Shown: positions 19,287-27,038 of the stretch, in pieces
How the letters are laid out: each line of letters opens with the position of its first letter
How positions within the stretch are numbered: position 1 is the stretch's first letter
NCBI GenBank assembly: GCA_949118805.1
Contig: CASAUJ010000008.1
Span: 1 to 48,817 of the forward strand
Length of the DNA stretch: 48,817 bases
Direction: 5' to 3'
DNA from: an uncultured Clostridia bacterium
Lineage (GTDB): Bacteria > Bacillota > Clostridia > TANB77 > CAG-508
Program-made: the position numbers and the translations under genes
Notes under the pieces: generated by a model
Seen by the model: the letters and a program-made list of their open reading frames with translations, nothing else
Database searches by the model: none
Told to the model about the DNA's origin: nothing

Positions 19287-20466
19287 TTGTCACTCCTCCT
19301 TTTCCTTTGTTATCTTGGTCAATTTTATCTTTGGCTTTTTTAGCAATCTCGTCTCCTACTAATTCTTTATTTTCATCAATTAACATTTTAGCCATCTGAT
19401 CAATTAAGCTTTGCATTTCTTCTTCTTTTCTTCTAATTTCTCTTTCTTTTTCTGTTTCTTCTGCTACTTCTAATAATTTTTCATTGGCTTTTCGAACCGC
19501 TTCTTCTTCAATTCTTTGGTTTAATACCTTAATTCTTTTTTCTAATACATCTTGTGCCGTTACATAAAGCTCGTCATATCTTGCATTTAATGCTTTGTCT
19601 AATTGATAAATATCTGCATCGTCTCTATTATAAGCCATATATAATAGTTCTGCTAATTCTTTCGAATTTAAAATTTTTCCATGTAATCCACAAACAGAAA
19701 GTGAAGCAATGGTAGATTGACATTTGGTATATAACTCATTAAACGCAATATCCCTTAATTCTGCTTTTTGGATATTCGAATTATTTACTTCTTCTGGTGT
19801 ATGAGATATAATAATATAATAATGACGTCTTAATATGTTTTGATTTAAGTTCATTCGTTCTGTATTGTTAATAATATCTTTTCCATATTCATATAAGTTT
19901 TGTTCTCTTACCACTTCTAGTCTTTCTTTGATTAACTGCTCTTCTGTATATTGATTGGAATTTACTTTTGCTTTGTATTCTAATTGTTTGTTAACTAATC
20001 TATTTTCAATATTTTTTAACCTTTGTTTGTAATTTTGTATACTGTTTCCTAAGTTAACAGTTCTTGTTTGTGTATAGATTTGAATCGGATGTTTTAAAGT
20101 ATTTAGGTACTGTAAGAAGCCTTGTTCTACACTATTTTTTTCTAATCCAGACATTAAGTCATAATTAATTCCTTGACATTCAATTACCATTAAATATTGG
20201 GTTCCATTTTTTCGAATGATCATATCATCTTCTATTTGGTCAAATTTCATAAAAGAAAAAATAGATTGTTTGCTATATTGTGCAGTCGATTTTTCTTCTT
20301 TTATTTTTTCATTTTTGGGACTGGTAATGATTTCTTCTTGTCTTTGTTTTTTCTTTTTTACTTCTTGCATTTTTAATATAATGTATATAACAAAAAGGAA
20401 AAAGAATACTCCTATCATGATACATAAAATAGTGGTTAGTAGATTGGTAACTTGATCATTATTCAT
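19243..20466 (-). CDS. VirB4 N-terminal-domain-like membrane protein
   Basis: This is a 407-aa protein. An N-terminal membrane segment (about 10-33) and a basic linker precede a domain (about 65-290) that looks like the N-terminal part of VirB4/TraC: QSIFSFMKFDQIEDDMII, YLMVIECQGINYDLMSGLEK and IQIYTQTRTVNL. A long coiled coil rich in Glu/Lys/Arg (about 290-400) follows. In most systems this domain is fused to the ATPase; here it stands in a separate overlapping gene directly upstream. The plus-strand cassette has the same arrangement (WIPIEKILENGIIK, INYNLKSDLEKRS). It overlaps the PrgI-like gene by 8 bases, which suggests translational coupling. The role is probably a membrane tether for VirB4. 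Confidence 0.7.
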   Translation of the reverse strand: MNNDQVTNLLTTILCIMIGVFFFLFVIYIILKMQEVKKKKQRQEEIITSPKNEKIKEEKSTAQYSKQSIFSFMKFDQIEDDMIIRKNGTQYLMVIECQGINYDLMSGLEKNSVEQGFLQYLNTLKHPIQIYTQTRTVNLGNSIQNYKQRLKNIENRLVNKQLEYKAKVNSNQYTEEQLIKERLEVVREQNLYEYGKDIINNTERMNLNQNILRRHYYIIISHTPEEVNNSNIQKAELRDIAFNELYTKCQSTIASLSVCGLHGKILNSKELAELLYMAYNRDDADIYQLDKALNARYDELYVTAQDVLEKRIKVLNQRIEEEAVRKANEKLLEVAEETEKEREIRRKEEEMQSLIDQMAKMLIDENKELVGDEIAKKAKDKIDQDNKGKGGVTNEEKKTTRRKKQVS

Positions 20467-20806
20467 CTTTTGTTTCCTCCTTCATATATACATAAATTTT
20501 ATTTTTCTTTTGTTTGAATTTAATGGCTCTTTTTATCACATCGTCTATATTTTCTCCACCTGTTTTTTCTGTTATTTTGAATTTTCTTGTGTCTGGTACT
20601 TTAAAAGTCCCTATTGCAAAACCGATTCCTCCACAAAGGATCGCTACTATAATACCAGGTACTGTTGCATTAAATAAACTTAATATAAAATATAAAATTA
20701 CTCCTGGCACAGCTCCTATTGCTGTATAAATTAATGCTTTTATGGAAAATATGTATAAGATTCTACTTTCTCCTTTATAGTTTCTTGGTATTTCATACGT
20801 TCGCAT
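20459..20806 (-). CDS. PrgI-family (VirB3-like) T4SS protein
   Basis: This is a 115-aa protein starting MRTYEIPRNYKGESRIL. The ATG at 20806 is preferred over an in-frame start at 20833 because AGGAGG lies 7 bases upstream. Two membrane segments (about 20-40 and 43-65) are followed by VPDTRKF and a basic tail. This start, the two segments and the position just before VirB4 are the signature of PrgI family proteins, the Gram-positive counterparts of VirB3. It is the first gene of the part of the operon downstream of the IS, with its own promoter. Confidence 0.8.
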   Translation of the reverse strand: MRTYEIPRNYKGESRILYIFSIKALIYTAIGAVPGVILYFILSLFNATVPGIIVAILCGGIGFAIGTFKVPDTRKFKITEKTGGENIDDVIKRAIKFKQKKNKIYVYMKEETKDE

Positions 20807-20858
20807 TGCTTTTCCTCCTTTGTTTTGGTTCAATAGAATACAATTGTAACTAATATAT

Positions 20859-20887
20859 ATTATAGCACAAAAATTGATGAATTGTAA
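20859..20887 (-). promoter_or_regulatory. Promoter of the PrgI-VirB4-VirB6 part of the operon
   Basis: On the minus strand TTACAA (20887-20882), 17 bases, TATAAT (20864-20859). It lies between the IS3 left end and the PrgI-like gene, so the downstream genes need not depend on the pilin transcript. The sequence AATTGTAAC occurs twice here (20842-20850 and 20880-20888). Confidence 0.7.
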
Positions 20888-21033
20888 CTTTTTCTACTAT
20901 TTTTTTGTTTTTTAATGAATTTGTAATGTTTTTGTAATATTTTGTCCAAATTTTGCAACAAAAAAAGAAGAGATAATTTTGAAGTGAACCCAAATTATTA
21001 GACAAAAAAGTTTAATAAGGAGGGTTCATTTTT

Positions 21034-21546
21034 ATGTCAAAATATTCAGATGAGTTTAAATTACAAGTGGTAAAATACTGTATAGAAGAATATCACGGAT
21101 ATGCTAGTACTGCTAAACATTTTAATATTCCAAGTTTAGAAACAGTAAGGCGATGGTGTAAACATTATGAAGCACATGGAATAAAAGGAATAACCAAATA
21201 TAAAAATAATAAATATGATGGAAATTTCAAGCAAAAAGTGGTAGAATATATGCATGAAAATCATTTATCTGCATCAGAAACAGCTATTTACTTTAATCTT
21301 CCACAAGAAGTGGCAGTATTAAAATGGGAACGTATATATTATGAGGAAGGACCACAGGGGTTATATAAAGAACGACGTGGTAGAAATAAAAATATGAGTT
21401 CTAAACCAAGAAAAAAGAAATTGTCTAAAGAAAAAGAAGAAGATTTAATCGAAGAAGTTCAAAGACTTAGAATGGAAAATGCATACTTAAAAAAATTGCA
21501 AGCCTTAGTTCAGGAAAGGACAAAGCCAAAACATCGGAAAAAGTGA
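21034..21546 (+). CDS. IS3 transposase OrfA
   Basis: This is a 170-aa DNA-binding subunit. Two helix-turn-helix regions (about 1-50 and 60-110; FKLQVVKYCIEEYHGYAST then WERIYYEEGPQGLY) precede a leucine-zipper-like coiled coil (about 130-160, EDLIEEVQRLRMENAYLKK). In IS3 elements OrfA binds the ends and fuses to OrfB by a -1 shift. RBS AAGGAGG precedes the ATG. The 3' end reads CAT CGG AAA AAG TGA. This is the only in-frame CGG I found outside the six break sites, four codons before the stop. Under the CGG rule proposed here, the shift would add only a few different residues and would not lead into orfB. Confidence 0.9.
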   Translation: MSKYSDEFKLQVVKYCIEEYHGYASTAKHFNIPSLETVRRWCKHYEAHGIKGITKYKNNKYDGNFKQKVVEYMHENHLSASETAIYFNLPQEVAVLKWERIYYEEGPQGLYKERRGRNKNMSSKPRKKKLSKEKEEDLIEEVQRLRMENAYLKKLQALVQERTKPKHRKK

Positions 21547-22379
21547 TAATAATAGATGAATTAAGGCATGAATTTAAATTAGAGGCTTTGTTAAAATATG
21601 CAGGAGTAACAAGAAGCACATTTTATTATCAATTAAATAGAATGAAAGAACCAGACAAATATAAAGAAATAAAAGAAGAAATTACAGCTATTTATCATCA
21701 AAATAAAGGAATATATGGATATAGAAGAATAACGATGGAACTTCATAATAGAGGCTTCAATATAAATCATAAAACAGTTTCAAAACTTATGAAAGAAATA
21801 GGATTACAATGTTTTGTGAGAGTACAAAAATATAAATCATATAAAGGTGAAATAGGAAAAATATGTGATAATTTATTAAATCGAGAATTTGAGGCTGAAG
21901 AACCAAACCAAAAATGGGTTACAGATGTAACAGAATTTAAAGTACACAATGAAAAACTTTATCTATCACCAATAGTAGATTTATTTAATGGAGAAATAAT
22001 TAGTTACAATATATCAAGACATCCAGTATTTGCACAAGTAGTAGATATGTTAGAAAAGGCATTTAGTAAAATACCAAATAATACTAATTTGATATTACAT
22101 TCAGATCAAGGTTGGCAGTATCAAATGAAACAATATCAGCATTTATTAAGTGAAAAAGGAATTAGACAAAGTATGTCAAGAAAAGGAAATTGCTTAGATA
22201 ATTCATTAGCAGAGAACTTTTTTGGTTTATTAAAATCAGAATTATTTTATATGAAAGAATATAAAACCATAGAAGAATTAGAAAAAGATATAATAGAATA
22301 TATAGATTATTATAATAATAAAAGGATAAAGGGTAAATTAAAAGGAATGAGCCCTGTACCATACAGAGTTCATTCCTAG
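21543..22379 (+). CDS. IS3 transposase OrfB (DDE integrase domain)
   Basis: This is a 278-aa catalytic subunit. An HTH_21 region (about 45-105, YGYRRITMELHNRGFNI) precedes the rve DDE core, with the acidic residues in WVTDVTEF, LHSDQGWQYQ and LAENFFGLLKSE. It is in the -1 frame relative to orfA, with a 4-base overlap (the GTG at 21543 lies inside the orfA stop region). The overlap has a GAAAAAG run that could serve a -1 slip, weaker than the usual A6G. The gene is complete through the C-terminal YRVHS, so the element may be active. Confidence 0.9.
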   Translation: MIIIDELRHEFKLEALLKYAGVTRSTFYYQLNRMKEPDKYKEIKEEITAIYHQNKGIYGYRRITMELHNRGFNINHKTVSKLMKEIGLQCFVRVQKYKSYKGEIGKICDNLLNREFEAEEPNQKWVTDVTEFKVHNEKLYLSPIVDLFNGEIISYNISRHPVFAQVVDMLEKAFSKIPNNTNLILHSDQGWQYQMKQYQHLLSEKGIRQSMSRKGNCLDNSLAENFFGLLKSELFYMKEYKTIEELEKDIIEYIDYYNNKRIKGKLKGMSPVPYRVHS

Positions 22380-22457
22380 GTTGCCTAGTACCTAATCAAA
22401 AAATGTCCAATTTTTTGGGTTCAGTACATTTTTTTATCTCTTGCTTTTTCATTCTAT

Positions 22458-22826
22458 TTAATTATTTGTTATTGCTGAATGAGCAAATGTATAAACCATT
22501 TGGGCTATTGCTGATGCTGCAAATACTAATCCTGCCCCCATGATGTATGGCATTAAAGTTTTCTTGTATTCTGCTTTTTCTTCTGCACTTCCCATCATAT
22601 ATTTAATTCCTAATACTACTAATACAATAACAGATACAATCATTCCTATCGTTGTTAATATGCTAAGAATACTATTACCTAATTCTTCAATTTTTCCTGT
22701 TTCGACTGTAGAATTCCCTGTTACTCCATTTGGTTGTGTTATCGCTGCCATCACAGGTGATACCATTGATATTAACATCATAACAACTAATGCAAAAGAT
22801 AGTATTTTTTTAGACATTTTTTTCAT
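22458..22826 (-). CDS. VirB2/TrbC-like pilin, copy 1
   Basis: This is a 122-aa protein. A signal peptide with a clear AxA-like site (about 1-28, VSPVMA) precedes a short polar segment (TQPNGVTGNSTVETGK) and two membrane segments (about 50-75 and 92-115) separated by MMGSAEEKAEYKKTLMPY. This small, processed, two-segment layout is typical of VirB2/TrbC pilin subunits, which polymerise into the T4SS pilus or line the channel. It is the closest of four paralogues to the IS and has its own strong promoter (22905-22933), so it may be the most expressed. AGGAGG precedes the ATG. Confidence 0.8.
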   Translation of the reverse strand: MKKMSKKILSFALVVMMLISMVSPVMAAITQPNGVTGNSTVETGKIEELGNSILSILTTIGMIVSVIVLVVLGIKYMMGSAEEKAEYKKTLMPYIMGAGLVFAASAIAQMVYTFAHSAITNN

Positions 22827-22904
22827 TTTATTTCCTCCTTTACTTTCTATCTTTATTTAGAAATCTCTACATTTAAAGAGAATATTAATAACTACTTCAT
22901 TTCT

Positions 22905-22933
22905 ATTATACTACATTTAGATTTGAATTGCAA
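22905..22933 (-). promoter_or_regulatory. Promoter of pilin copy 1
   Basis: On the minus strand TTGCAA (22933-22928), 17 bases, TATAAT (22910-22905). The -35 lies inside the 3' end of pilin copy 2. It would give pilin copy 1 its own transcript. Confidence 0.7.
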
Positions 22934-23255
22934 GGTCATATATTATTTGTGCAATTGCTGATGCCGAAAACACTAATCCAGCTCCAATCACATATGGCAT
23001 TAATGACTTTTTATATTCTGCTTTTTCTTCTGTACTTCCTAACATGTATTTAATTCCTAATACAATTAACATGACGACAGATACAAACATACCAATTGTA
23101 GTAAGAACGCTTACTATGTTATTTCCGATTCCGATAAAAACATAATTTTGTATAGTATCTCCTGGCAAGTCATCTGGGCCAAATCCATAGGATATTGTAA
23201 AAAAAGATAAAATTATGATCAGTCCTAAAATTAAAATTTTATAAATATATCTCAT
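22917..23255 (-). CDS. VirB2/TrbC-like pilin, copy 2
   Basis: This is a 112-aa protein. The ATG at 23255 is chosen because AGGAGG lies 7 bases upstream; an ATG two codons earlier almost touches the site. A signal-like hydrophobic N-terminus (about 5-24) precedes a short acidic segment (GPDDLPGDTIQN) and two membrane segments flanking MLGSTEEKAEYKKSLMPY, nearly identical to the same block in copy 1. VirB2-like pilin by layout. It is in tandem with copies 1, 3 and 4. Confidence 0.75.
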   Translation of the reverse strand: MRYIYKILILGLIIILSFFTISYGFGPDDLPGDTIQNYVFIGIGNNIVSVLTTIGMFVSVVMLIVLGIKYMLGSTEEKAEYKKSLMPYVIGAGLVFSASAIAQIIYDLAIQI

Positions 23256-23267
23256 ATGCATTCCTCC

Positions 23268-23729
23268 TTACAGCAAATATAAAAGCCTAACAGCTATACT
23301 CCAAATTGAGAAAGCTCCAAAAACGACAACACATCCTATTACATACGGAATTAACGCCTCTTTTACTTTTGCTTTTTCTTCTACACTTGCTACCATAAAC
23401 TTAATTCCTATGATGATTCCTATAATAACTGCTAACACTAAAGCAATACTCAATAAGGAATTAAATAAAAAATCAGATGTAGCTTTTAATTTATCTTCTT
23501 TTATATGAGTTTCTTTCCCTGCATTTAAAAAACTTTGTGCTCCCTCTATAGTATCATCAATAGGATTTTCTATTCCCCCTTTTTTGTCTATGAAATCTTC
23601 CAAATGTTCCTTCATTTGCTCTTCACGTTCAGTTTCAAGCTTTTCAGTACTAGCATATACTTGATAATTACAAAAACTTATACTTACAACAATTGCAAAT
23701 AGTAGAAAACTTAATATTTTTTTTGTCAT
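23268..23729 (-). CDS. VirB2/TrbC-like pilin, copy 3 (longer, acidic N-terminal region)
   Basis: This is a 153-aa protein. The ATG at 23729 is preferred (GGGGG site 8 bases upstream) over the GTG three codons earlier. A signal peptide (about 1-26) is followed by a charged region of about 55 residues (EREEQMKEHLEDFIDKKGG) absent from copies 1 and 2. Two membrane segments then flank MVASVEEKAKVKEALIPY. It is the most diverged paralogue. It could be a minor or tip pilin; that is inference. Confidence 0.7.
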   Translation of the reverse strand: MTKKILSFLLFAIVVSISFCNYQVYASTEKLETEREEQMKEHLEDFIDKKGGIENPIDDTIEGAQSFLNAGKETHIKEDKLKATSDFLFNSLLSIALVLAVIIGIIIGIKFMVASVEEKAKVKEALIPYVIGCVVVFGAFSIWSIAVRLLYLL

Positions 23730-23759
23730 TTTTATCACCCCCTCTTTCAGACTCTCAAA

Positions 23760-24224
23760 TTAATATTTCAATAATGCTTGTGTTAAATCAATAATAATTC
23801 CTAATAAATTGGTAATAGCAAATACAATTACAGCTCCTATTACATAGGGAATCATCGATTTTTTATAATCTGCTCTTTCTTCTGCACTTCCTATCATATA
23901 TTTAAGTCCTAAAACAACCAATACCACAACTGATATTACGGTTCCTATTACTCGTAAAACACCAATTATTAGATTCCCCATTTCCGCTACTTTTCCACCT
24001 TCTATTCTATCAAAACTAGGTGGTTTGTATACACCTGGATAAATTCTTGAAACGCCTTTTTCTTCTTCCTCTTTTTTGGCTGCCTCTTCTTCTGCTTTTT
24101 GATCTGCTTCTTCTTTATAATCTCCTATCAAACTAGCATAACTTCTATTTTGCCATAGATTAAAACTAGTACAAAGGATCATTGCAATAAAAATAGAATA
24201 AATTATTTTTTTTATCATACACAT
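23760..24224 (-). CDS. VirB2/TrbC-like pilin, copy 4 (first gene of the operon)
   Basis: This is a 154-aa protein. A signal-like hydrophobic start (about 5-25), an Ala/Glu/Lys-rich helix (EEADQKAEEEAAKKEEEE), a short linker with RIYPGVYKPPSF, then two membrane segments flanking MIGSAEERADYKKSMIPY. It is the promoter-proximal gene of the T4SS-like locus (promoter 24245-24273). The start is the ATG at 24224 after GAGGA; an ATG two codons later is also possible. The repeated block -GS.EE.A.YKKs..PY- across all four copies shows descent by duplication. Confidence 0.75.
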   Translation of the reverse strand: MCMIKKIIYSIFIAMILCTSFNLWQNRSYASLIGDYKEEADQKAEEEAAKKEEEEKGVSRIYPGVYKPPSFDRIEGGKVAEMGNLIIGVLRVIGTVISVVVLVVLGLKYMIGSAEERADYKKSMIPYVIGAVIVFAITNLLGIIIDLTQALLKY

Positions 24225-24244
24225 CACTTTCCTCTACTTCTTCT

Positions 24245-24273
24245 ATTATACCTTATTTTTCTATTTTTTTCAA
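24245..24273 (-). promoter_or_regulatory. Promoter of the T4SS-like locus
   Basis: On the minus strand TTGAAA (24273-24268), 17 bases, TATAAT (24250-24245), just upstream of pilin copy 4. Confidence 0.75.
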
Positions 24274-24322
24274 CTTATATTTGTTTTTTCAACAAAATGT
24301 TACATAATTGTAATATTTTAAC

Positions 24323-24413
24323 AATGTGAAATGGGGACGTTTCTTTTTTCACATTGCTAAAATAGGTTATCCCTAATAACAATGTAAAAAAAGAAACGTC
24401 CCCATTTCACATT
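24323..24413. repeat. Large inverted repeat abutting a tRNA-Ser gene (REP/MITE-like)
   Basis: The 34-base arms (24323-24356 and 24380-24413) match at all but one position. The core is AATGTGAAATGGGGACGTTT, and the loop is 23 bases. The right arm stops exactly at the CCA end of the tRNA-Ser(GCU) gene. Similar GGGGACG-containing palindromes are, from general knowledge, scattered in Firmicutes genomes and associated with IS200-like transposases. It could also terminate the tRNA transcript. Confidence 0.8.
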
Positions 24414-24503
24414 TGGCGGAGATGAGAGGGTTCGAACCTCCGCGCCGGTTTCCCGACCTAACTGTTTAGCAAACAGTCCCCTTCACCACTTGGGTACATC
24501 TCC
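24414..24503 (-). tRNA. tRNA-Ser (anticodon GCU)
   Basis: On the minus strand the gene begins GGAGATGTACCCAAGTGG and ends CATCTCCGCCA, with CCA encoded. The anticodon loop TTGCTAA lies on an ACTGT/ACAGT stem, giving GCU (reads AGC and AGU). A long variable arm (GTCGGGAAACCGGC region) and the T loop GGTTCGAACC are present, typical of serine tRNAs. Confidence 0.95.
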
Positions 24504-24512
24504 ATTTTATGA

Positions 24513-24551
24513 ATAAAAGTTAGATATAAGCCTTCTATATCTAACTTTTAT
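24513..24551. terminator. Hairpin between the two tRNA-Ser genes
   Basis: The arms ATAAAAGTTAGATATA and TATATCTAACTTTTAT (16 bp, perfect) flank a 7-base loop. It lies directly after the CCA end of tRNA-Ser(UGA) on the minus strand and probably ends or separates its transcript. Confidence 0.7.
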
Positions 24552-24555
24552 CATT

Positions 24556-24647
<92 letters not shown>

Positions 24648-24747
24648 ACATCATTAGACAAATGTCAGCGACATTACTTATCTTAGCATTTTTACTGTCA
24701 TTTGTCAATAGTAATTTTTAGATTTTTTTGTGATCTATACGTTTCTT

Positions 24748-25245
24748 CTATTTTTCATCCAATGCTTTTTGAATGGCTTGTACTTCTTCTTCTGAAAGAG
24801 TATATTTAGATTTTCCATTTTCAATTGGTTTAGCATAAATATTAGACATTTCCCTAGCATAAATTCCATTTAAAACAATTCCATCATTTTTTTCATTTAA
24901 TAAAGCTAAAGTAAAACTTAAATCACTCCCTACATCTTTAAAAGCATTGTATCTTACCATTCCTACTTTTTTGATACATTTTATTAATTCTTGATCCAAT
25001 GCTTCTAGTTGATTTGTAATCTCATTATTTTGTTGTTCTACTTTATTTACACGATACATATAAGTTTCTAAATCTTCTTCTAAATTTTTACCATTTCCTA
25101 ATTTTTGCATAAAATCTTTATATTTTTTATTTAATGTTGAAAATTTGAAAATTAAAATTAAAAATCCAATGGACAATATAATTAGAAAAATAGCGATCCC
25201 CAATAAGAACACTTCACTTTTTATCATTTCCATTATGGCATTCAT
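24748..25245 (-). CDS. DUF4446 family membrane protein
   Basis: This is a 165-aa protein. One membrane segment lies at about 12-35, followed by a coiled-coil region (about 40-90) and a small domain (about 95-150: KVGMVRYNAFKDVGSDLSFTLALLNEKNDGIVL), which is the hallmark of DUF4446. Genes of this family commonly follow parB in Clostridia; the function is not known. It lies 18 bases after parB and is probably the last gene of the soj-parB operon. The start ATG has GGGGA upstream. Confidence 0.85.
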   Translation of the reverse strand: MNAIMEMIKSEVFLLGIAIFLIILSIGFLILIFKFSTLNKKYKDFMQKLGNGKNLEEDLETYMYRVNKVEQQNNEITNQLEALDQELIKCIKKVGMVRYNAFKDVGSDLSFTLALLNEKNDGIVLNGIYAREMSNIYAKPIENGKSKYTLSEEEVQAIQKALDEK

Positions 25246-25263
25246 AAATTTTCCCCTTTTTAT

Positions 25264-26103
25264 TTATTTAATTAAATCTAAAATTCTCTCTAAGTCATCA
25301 TTTGAGGTATATTCAATAATAATTTTTCCTCTTCTTTTCCCTGCATCTAATCTTACTTTACTTCCAAAAAAACTTTGAAAATTGTCTTCAATACTTTTAT
25401 ATAATACATGGTTTCTTTGTTGTTCTTCTTTTGTCTCTTTTGCTTTTGCCTTTTTTTCTACTTGCCTAACAGTTGAATTTCTTTCTAACATTTGGATCGC
25501 TGTTTGATATTGTTTTTCAGGATCTGTAATTGCTAGTAATGCTTTACAATATCCTTCTGTTATTTTTCCTTCTTTTGCCATTTCTAACACTCGTGGTTCT
25601 AAATTTAGCACTCTGACCCAATTAGCTACTGTACTTCTTCCCTTTCCCAATTTTTTCGCTACTTCTTCCTGTGACATTCCATAATTGTCCATTAAAGTTT
25701 TTATTCCCATTGCTTTTTCCACTGGATTCAAATCTTCTCTTTGCATATTTTCAATCAAAGAGATTTCGGAATTGATTTTTTCATCATCTTCTCTAATAAT
25801 CGCTGGGATTTCTTTCAATCCTGCCAATTTGGAGGCTCTCCATCTTCTTTCTCCTGCAATAATACTATAATATCCCTCTTTTTTGGTTACTACAATCGGT
25901 TGAATTAATCCATATTCCTTAATAGATTGTGCTAACTCTTCTAATGCTTCTTGTTCGAATCTTTTTCTTGGTTGTTCTTTATTGGGCTCTACCTCTATAA
26001 TTTTTAATTTTTTTAAAGTATCATTTTCTTGCATTTGTTCTTCTTCTGGTGCTGGTCCAAATAAAGCATCTAATCCTTTTCCTAGTCCTGTCATTTTTGC
26101 CAT
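25264..26103 (-). CDS. parB: Chromosome partitioning protein ParB (Spo0J)
   Basis: This is a 279-aa protein. The N-terminal CTPase/ParB domain (about 35-125) has GERRWRASKLAGL, the arginine-rich box that contacts CTP and partner subunits. The helix-turn-helix (about 135-165, MSQEEVAKKLGKGRSTVANW) binds parS, and a short C-terminal dimer domain follows. The start MAKMTGLGKGLDALFG is typical of the family. ParB loads at parS near oriC, recruits SMC and works with Soj. It follows soj by 14 bases, RBS AGGAGG. No full parS site was found in the window. Confidence 0.95.
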   Translation of the reverse strand: MAKMTGLGKGLDALFGPAPEEEQMQENDTLKKLKIIEVEPNKEQPRKRFEQEALEELAQSIKEYGLIQPIVVTKKEGYYSIIAGERRWRASKLAGLKEIPAIIREDDEKINSEISLIENMQREDLNPVEKAMGIKTLMDNYGMSQEEVAKKLGKGRSTVANWVRVLNLEPRVLEMAKEGKITEGYCKALLAITDPEKQYQTAIQMLERNSTVRQVEKKAKAKETKEEQQRNHVLYKSIEDNFQSFFGSKVRLDAGKRRGKIIIEYTSNDDLERILDLIK

Positions 26104-26117
26104 TTTCTTTTCCTCCT

Positions 26118-26906
26118 TTATAACATATGTTTTGCTCTTTTTTCCTCTTCATTCATACTTAGAAATTCTTTGGCTAATTTGATATAACTTTTAGCCCCTT
26201 TCGATTTTGGATCATATTCCGTTATTGGAAGTCCATAACTAGGTGCTTCACTAAGTCTTACATTTCTTGGAATAACTGTTTTATAAACTTTGTTATTAAA
26301 ATATTTCTTAACTTCTTTTACTACTTGATTGGAAAGATTGGTTCTTATATCATACATGGTAAGTAAAGCACCTTCAATTTGAAGATTTTTATTTAAATGC
26401 TTTTTCACTAAATTTACAGTATTTAGTAGTTGTCCTAATCCTTCTAGTGCAAAATATTCACATTGTACTGGAATTAACACACTATTAGATGCTGTAAAAG
26501 AATTTAATGTAACCAATCCCAGTGATGGTGGACAATCAATCAAAATATAGTCAAACTCTTCCTTAATCTCTTCCAATTTTTCTTTTAATCTTTGTTCCCT
26601 AGACATCATGGAAACAAGTTCTACTTCAGCACCAGCTAAACTCATATTAGAAGGGCATATTTTTAGATTTTTTATCATTGTTTTTTGTATCGCTTGCTTC
26701 ATTGTAGTTTCATTAATTAGAATATCATAAGTAGAATATTCTACGTCTTTTTCTGCTCCTAATCCACTGGTTGCATTTCCTTGTGGATCAGCATCTATTA
26801 ATAATACTTTTTTTCCTTTCTGTGCTAAAATGGTACATAAATTAACTGTTGTAGTAGTTTTTCCTACTCCTCCTTTTTGATTTGCGACTGATATTATTTT
26901 TCCCAA
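26118..26906 (-). CDS. soj: ParA-type chromosome partitioning ATPase Soj
   Basis: This is a 262-aa Walker-type ATPase with NQKGGVGKTTTTVN (deviant Walker A), LIDADPQGNATSGLG and ILIDCPPSLGLVTLN. I place the start at the TTG at 26906, giving M-G-K-I-I-S-V-A-N-Q as in other Soj proteins; GGAGG lies 8 bases upstream. The ATG at 26912 is only 2 bases from that site and the one at 26921 lies before it. Soj regulates DnaA and, with ParB, segregates origins. It is transcribed from a promoter with TATAAT at 26966-26961. Confidence 0.93.
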   Translation of the reverse strand: MGKIISVANQKGGVGKTTTTVNLCTILAQKGKKVLLIDADPQGNATSGLGAEKDVEYSTYDILINETTMKQAIQKTMIKNLKICPSNMSLAGAEVELVSMMSREQRLKEKLEEIKEEFDYILIDCPPSLGLVTLNSFTASNSVLIPVQCEYFALEGLGQLLNTVNLVKKHLNKNLQIEGALLTMYDIRTNLSNQVVKEVKKYFNNKVYKTVIPRNVRLSEAPSYGLPITEYDPKSKGAKSYIKLAKEFLSMNEEEKRAKHML

Positions 26907-26960
26907 TTTCATTGCCTCCATTTTTAGTTAATATTTATTAATATGTTCTTATTTTTATCT

Positions 26961-26966
26961 ATTATA
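26961..26966 (-). promoter_or_regulatory. Possible -10 element for soj-parB
   Basis: TATAAT on the minus strand, about 40-60 bases upstream of soj. A T-rich -35 region (TTTTTC at 17 bases) is weak, so the promoter call is tentative. Confidence 0.4.
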
Positions 26967-26984
26967 ATCATATAAAAAGAAAGG

Positions 26985-27024
26985 AAAAAAGTCAATAAAA
27001 ATCGCAAAATTTGTTGACTTTTTT
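26985..27024. terminator. Terminator after rsmG
   Basis: AAAAAAGTCAA and TTGACTTTTTT form an 11-bp stem with an 18-base loop, within 15 bases of the rsmG stop codon. It works in both orientations. Confidence 0.65.
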
Positions 27025-27038
27025 CTTTTCTTCTTTTT

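Larger units (their letters stand above)
20985..22423 (+). mobile_element. IS3-family insertion sequence
   Basis: The ends are imperfect inverted repeats: TGAACCCAAATTATTAGACA at 20985-21004 and the inverse of TGAACCCAAAAAATTGGACA at 22404-22423 (17 of 20 match). It carries overlapping orfA and orfB. It sits between the pilin and PrgI genes of the T4SS-like locus, on the opposite strand, 34 bases after a pilin stop codon. No clean target duplication is seen. Confidence 0.9.

Noticed and set aside
20985..22423. Target-site duplication around the IS3 element
   Set aside because: The flanking bases (AAG and GTA) do not match, so the duplication is lost or cannot be set.
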